A DNA stretch of 39,204 nucleotides from Pseudonocardiales bacterium (GTDB lineage Bacteria > Actinomycetota > Actinomycetes > Mycobacteriales > Pseudonocardiaceae), in NCBI GenBank assembly GCA_019244165.1, contig JAFATA010000035.1, positions 1 through 39,204 of the forward strand, read 5' to 3'. Position 1 is the first letter of the stretch. Each line of letters opens with the position of its first letter. Made by a program: the position numbers and the translations under genes. The notes beneath the pieces were generated by a model. The model did no database searches. It was given only the letters and a program-made list of their open reading frames with translations, and was not told the origin of the DNA. Shown one piece after another: positions 36,294 to 39,204 of the stretch.

Positions 36294-38448
36294 GCAGCCG
36301 AGCACTCCCGACGACCCGCGGCAGCAGGATGGCACCGACCCCAGCCAAGAAACTCAGCAGCACACCGAGGAACCTCTCCCGGACCAGGCCGACAACGCGT
36401 CCACCGGCGAGGATGGGGAGGCAACACCCAACGAAGCCGAGGCCCGGGAATGGCACCGCCAGGCACAATTCGTCCAGGAACAATTCATCTACAACTTCTA
36501 CGGCACGACCAATGCCCAGGGCTCGCAGTTCGGCTACCAGGTAAGCAGCTCCATCCGCCGGATGGCTAGTAAGCTCAGCTCTACTGAAGTGACCACGCAG
36601 CTGCGTTATTTCGTGCCAACGACCTCGGTGAGCGCCGCAGTAACAACACTGTCGGAGCGTCACCTCGTGGTGTTACGGGGAGCTGAAGGGTCCGGCAAGT
36701 GGACTGGCGCGCTGGCGATCCTGCGTAAAGTCGTCGGCGAGTCCCAATTTGTGACCAGCCTGCCTCCATCCTATACCATCGCTGACCTCGCGGATTATGA
36801 CCGCTACCAGCGCGGCCATGGATATGTGATTCAGAACTGTATCAGTGAGTGCGCAGGCGGCTCAGTGCAGCAGTTCGATACCGACCAGCTACGACGCAAG
36901 CTCATGGAAAGCGGTGCCTACCTTGTCGTGGTGGGCAATTTCGGCCCCCGGGATCGGCATCTTGGCAGCCTCGTTGTGGACTGGGTCCGGCCGGACCCGG
37001 TAGAAGTATTCGATGCCCGTCTCAGGGTGTCGGCGGCAGCCCTGGAGCCGGCAGAGCGTGACCGAGCGTACGAGCGAGTGAGAAAGCTGCCGCAACTCAG
37101 GGACGTGGTGGCATTCGCTGAGCGGATCCTCGCCGGCACAGAAGTGGACACCGCTTTTCAAGCTCTCGATGCCGCCGAAGAAAAGCAGGTGACCGCATGG
37201 TTCGACGGCAAACACGCAACACGCGAGATACTTTCGGTCACCGCGCTCGCATTTTTATACAGAATACCGGAGCTTGAGTTCCAAAATATGCTCGCCCGGC
37301 TGGTAGAACTGTATGAGGCGCCAGCGGAGGGCATCCCTAGGCAAACCAATCGCGCATCCATCACCGACGTGCTGCCGCAGTGCTCCGGTAACGTGGCCGA
37401 CGAGCGGGCGCTCGCGCTCGATGAGATGGTCCGCGTCTCCGGCGACGCCGGGGTTGGTGAGCGGCGGCGGAGGTTCAAGTCGGACCACTACCGAGAGCAG
37501 GTAATCACCGAACTCACCGAGCGATACGGCTTTGAGCTGTGGGTACCGCTGAGGAAGTGGATCACCGAAGCGGCGAAGCTGCCATCGGCCGAGGCCCGGC
37601 AGCAGCTGGCGCTGGGTGTTGCGCTGATGTGTCGACACGCCCCGGATGAGGTCGAGTGGCTTCTCGAGCAGTGGGCCGACGGGCTGGCCACCGAACGGCT
37701 CACCGCGACGTACGTGCTGTCCTGGATGTGCGTTCCTAACCTGCTGCTCGACGCGGTCGCGCTGCAGATCACGGTGCGCTGGACGGTCAACAAAGGCGCT
37801 CGACGAGCAACCACGGCGGCCATGGCGTTCGGCGGCGCATTGGGCATCCGCTACCAGTCCGAGGTGCTGCGCCAGCTGTGGCACCTGGTGTTGCGCGCCG
37901 AGTCAGTGAGTAAAACGGCTGGTGAAGCCATGGCAGTGTTGCTGCGCGCGGCCGTCGCGGACCCTGAGGGCGACGCCACGGTAGTGGACTTCCTGTGCTC
38001 CGAGTTGCGACGGCTCCTCGAACAGCATGTCGGCGGCCGGGCTACCGACCCGCTCTATCGTCGGATCCGCAAGGCGCTATCCGCAGTGCTGACGGTGCTG
38101 TCCGTCTTCCCCGACGACCGCTCCGCCGAGCCGATGACTGCGGTTATCTTGCGCACCTGGCCTGCGGCGACACCGCAGTTAGGCAAGCTCTGGGCAGAGG
38201 TCTTACGCAGTGCCCCCCATCGCCGCACAGCCATTGATGCCCTACGCGACACGCTTAACGCACTCGCGGGCGACGGCAGCAGCCGGAATGCGGTCCGTGC
38301 CCTCGGTGAGGCGGTCCGCACGCATCTGTCCGACGAGGATTGCCGGATTCTGCACCGTAATCTCGCCACCGCACTGGCCGAGTGCGCTACCGCCTCCCCA
38401 CTGCTGGCGACCACGCTGCTCGACGCGTTGCGTGCCTCCCAGCGATAA
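36286..38448 (+). CDS. P-loop NTPase-like protein with helical repeats
   Basis: A 720-aa protein. A polar, Glu/Gln/Pro-rich N-terminus (1-60) leads to the tag YNFYGTTNAQGSQFG (69-83). A coiled helix precedes a P-loop GAEGSGKWTGAL with Lys138; the next residue is Trp139, with Thr140 one place later, unlike the usual GK(S/T). AYLVVVGNFGP (about 208-218) resembles the strand ending of a STAND-like NTPase but lacks an acidic Walker B. From about 330 to the end it is alpha-helical, with HEAT-like Leu/Ala/Trp patterns and possible interaction surfaces. No effector domain was recognised. ATG at 36286 overlaps the previous stop by eight bases. A regulatory NTPase in a conflict or signalling cassette is inferred. 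Confidence 0.7.
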   Translation: MTEQPSTPDDPRQQDGTDPSQETQQHTEEPLPDQADNASTGEDGEATPNEAEAREWHRQAQFVQEQFIYNFYGTTNAQGSQFGYQVSSSIRRMASKLSSTEVTTQLRYFVPTTSVSAAVTTLSERHLVVLRGAEGSGKWTGALAILRKVVGESQFVTSLPPSYTIADLADYDRYQRGHGYVIQNCISECAGGSVQQFDTDQLRRKLMESGAYLVVVGNFGPRDRHLGSLVVDWVRPDPVEVFDARLRVSAAALEPAERDRAYERVRKLPQLRDVVAFAERILAGTEVDTAFQALDAAEEKQVTAWFDGKHATREILSVTALAFLYRIPELEFQNMLARLVELYEAPAEGIPRQTNRASITDVLPQCSGNVADERALALDEMVRVSGDAGVGERRRRFKSDHYREQVITELTERYGFELWVPLRKWITEAAKLPSAEARQQLALGVALMCRHAPDEVEWLLEQWADGLATERLTATYVLSWMCVPNLLLDAVALQITVRWTVNKGARRATTAAMAFGGALGIRYQSEVLRQLWHLVLRAESVSKTAGEAMAVLLRAAVADPEGDATVVDFLCSELRRLLEQHVGGRATDPLYRRIRKALSAVLTVLSVFPDDRSAEPMTAVILRTWPAATPQLGKLWAEVLRSAPHRRTAIDALRDTLNALAGDGSSRNAVRALGEAVRTHLSDEDCRILHRNLATALAECATASPLLATTLLDALRASQR
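36484..36540 (+). other. Candidate signalling motif, P-loop protein N-terminus
   Basis: Encodes FIYNFYGTTNAQGSQFGYQ, the partner of the tag at 36216-36277. Its aromatic/Gly/Asn/Gln make-up resembles amyloid signalling motifs. Confidence 0.5.
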
Positions 38449-38483
38449 ATCCGACCTCACAGTGTTCGAGGAGCGCACCGATC

Positions 38484-39104
38484 GTGTTTCAGGATCCTTA
38501 TCCCGTCATCGAAGAACGCCCGCTCGCCGCCGTTGCTCGCAGGTTTCTCCGCCCTACCCGCCGCGACTTGACCGAGCTGCCCGAAGCGCGGCCCGGCACG
38601 CTGTGGGTATTTGATGCGGGCGGCCACTACGAGACGTTTGACCGGCGGTATCTTTCTGGTACGGAACCGGCCGTCGTGGACGCGGTCACGGTCAGCCTGG
38701 TGGACATCCGGCCGCGCCGGGTGCCGGTGGAGATGTCGATCCCTTCGGCTAGCCCCGCAGATGACTTCGTATTCCGGGTCGACTTCCGTTGCGTGGTCAC
38801 CGGCCCTTCGGTGGTAGCCGCGGCCGGTCTCACCGACCTCACCGCGCCGCTGCGCAACTATCTGACAAGGGACCGGAAGCTACTCGTGATGGGGATGAAT
38901 TTCAAAGTCGACGACATCCTGGCTCTCCGTGAGGAGATTACCGCCCGAGTCTCTTCCTACTGTGAGGTTAACCCGCCGCGAATCGACGGCATAAAGGTGG
39001 AGCTGGGCGCCGTCACCGTCCGCACTCCGGCCGATCTACGCACCCAGGAGACCAAGATCAGACCCGAATCCGCGAATAGCGGGAAGACACGCGTCGTGAG
39101 ATGA
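38484..39104 (+). CDS. SPFH/band-7-like protein
   Basis: A 206-aa soluble protein. The core (about 40-185) reads WVFDAGGHYETF, VTVSLVDIRPRRVPVEMSIPSASP, DFVFRVDFRCVVTGPSVVAAAG, then PLRNYL, a helix, and PPRIDGIKVELGAVTVRTPADL. This strand order matches the SPFH/band-7 (stomatin-prohibitin) domain, but without a membrane anchor. The C-terminus ends soon after the domain, in a short basic tail next to a possible mobile-element end, so truncation is conceivable. GTG at 38484 has GAGGAG about 11 bases upstream; an in-frame start at 38382 would overlap the P-loop gene and is less likely. It lies 35 bases after the P-loop gene in the same transcript. Its role may be oligomeric scaffolding. Confidence 0.65.
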   Translation: MFQDPYPVIEERPLAAVARRFLRPTRRDLTELPEARPGTLWVFDAGGHYETFDRRYLSGTEPAVVDAVTVSLVDIRPRRVPVEMSIPSASPADDFVFRVDFRCVVTGPSVVAAAGLTDLTAPLRNYLTRDRKLLVMGMNFKVDDILALREEITARVSSYCEVNPPRIDGIKVELGAVTVRTPADLRTQETKIRPESANSGKTRVVR

Positions 39105-39105
39105 C

Positions 39106-39179
39106 GATAGGTGCCCTGGTGACCTGGGATAATGGTCTTTGCAACGAGATCGATCATCCAGGAGATAAGGACACCTATC
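39106..39179. mobile_element. Possible insertion-sequence end (interrupted inverted repeat)
   Basis: GATAGGTG at 39106-39113 and CACCTATC at 39172-39179 are reverse complements, and CCTGG/CCAGG at equal inner offset (39123-39127, 39158-39162) also match. This fits terminal and subterminal repeats of an element starting two bases after the SPFH-like stop. It is cut by the window edge and not identified. Confidence 0.35.
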
Positions 39180-39181
39180 TG

Positions 39182-39204
39182 GTGAGCAGGGTACGCGGGA
39201 GGAA
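39182..39204 (+). CDS. Start of an unidentified gene, truncated by the window
   Basis: GTG at 39182 follows AAGGA with about 11 bases between and opens a basic frame (MSRVRGR). Only seven codons are visible. If the inverted repeat upstream is an IS end, this would be its transposase, but no family can be named. Confidence 0.25.

Overview
The window is high-GC DNA with GTG and TTG starts, ATGA/GTGA gene overlaps, an RNHCP-domain protein, a DUF485/SSS symporter pair, a DUF5926-like SEC-C protein and a DUF3817 protein. Together these point to an actinomycete, most likely near the Pseudonocardiales; that placement is inferred from gene families, not from a marker gene. No rRNA, tRNA or CRISPR array was recognised.

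Left part (1-6901, minus strand): a tightly coupled five-gene metabolic operon, transcribed from about 6901 leftwards. It encodes a 312-aa DJ-1/PfpI-like protein, a ThDP enzyme of the benzoylformate decarboxylase type, a second DJ-1/PfpI protein, an isoamylase-type glycogen debranching enzyme and an AGE-family epimerase-like protein cut by the window edge. A divergent plus-strand pair follows (universal stress protein and CorA-type channel), then a secreted YVTN beta-propeller.

Region 9.8-16.3 kb: a histidine kinase, its OmpR-type regulator and an atypical OmpR-type regulator on the minus strand. After them come a ferric-reductase-like membrane flavoprotein, a DUF4142 protein, an RNHCP zinc protein and a small membrane protein.

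Region 16.7-26.0 kb: a LytS-type kinase and LytTR regulator flank an S49 peptidase. They lead into two sodium/solute symporters, each preceded by a small two-helix membrane protein. The second symporter carries an extra membrane helix and a C-terminal YVTN beta-propeller, giving a 920-aa fusion. The likely theme is sensing and uptake of small carboxylates.

Region 26.0-32.2 kb: mostly core actinobacterial genes (rhodanese, DUF4328, SEC-C/DUF5926, CPBP protease-like, two small membrane proteins, a conserved protein of unknown function, pheA prephenate dehydratase, a phosphoglycerate-mutase-like enzyme).

Right part (32.2-39.2 kb) is accessory: AT-richer intergenic DNA, a 56-aa zinc-ribbon protein, a Tat-exported phospholipase C-like phosphoesterase and a 67-bp near-perfect palindrome. 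It ends with a four-gene cassette: Crp/Fnr regulator, class III cyclase-like protein, P-loop/helical-repeat protein and SPFH-like protein. The cyclase-like C-terminus and the P-loop protein N-terminus share a short YNF...S.FG motif that resembles paired amyloid-signalling tags. This cassette is the best candidate for an undescribed conflict or signalling system. A possible mobile-element end abuts its last gene.

Short tandem repeats of 10-30 bp recur at about a dozen places. Those inside genes have units divisible by three (12, 15, 18 bp); several of those between genes do not.
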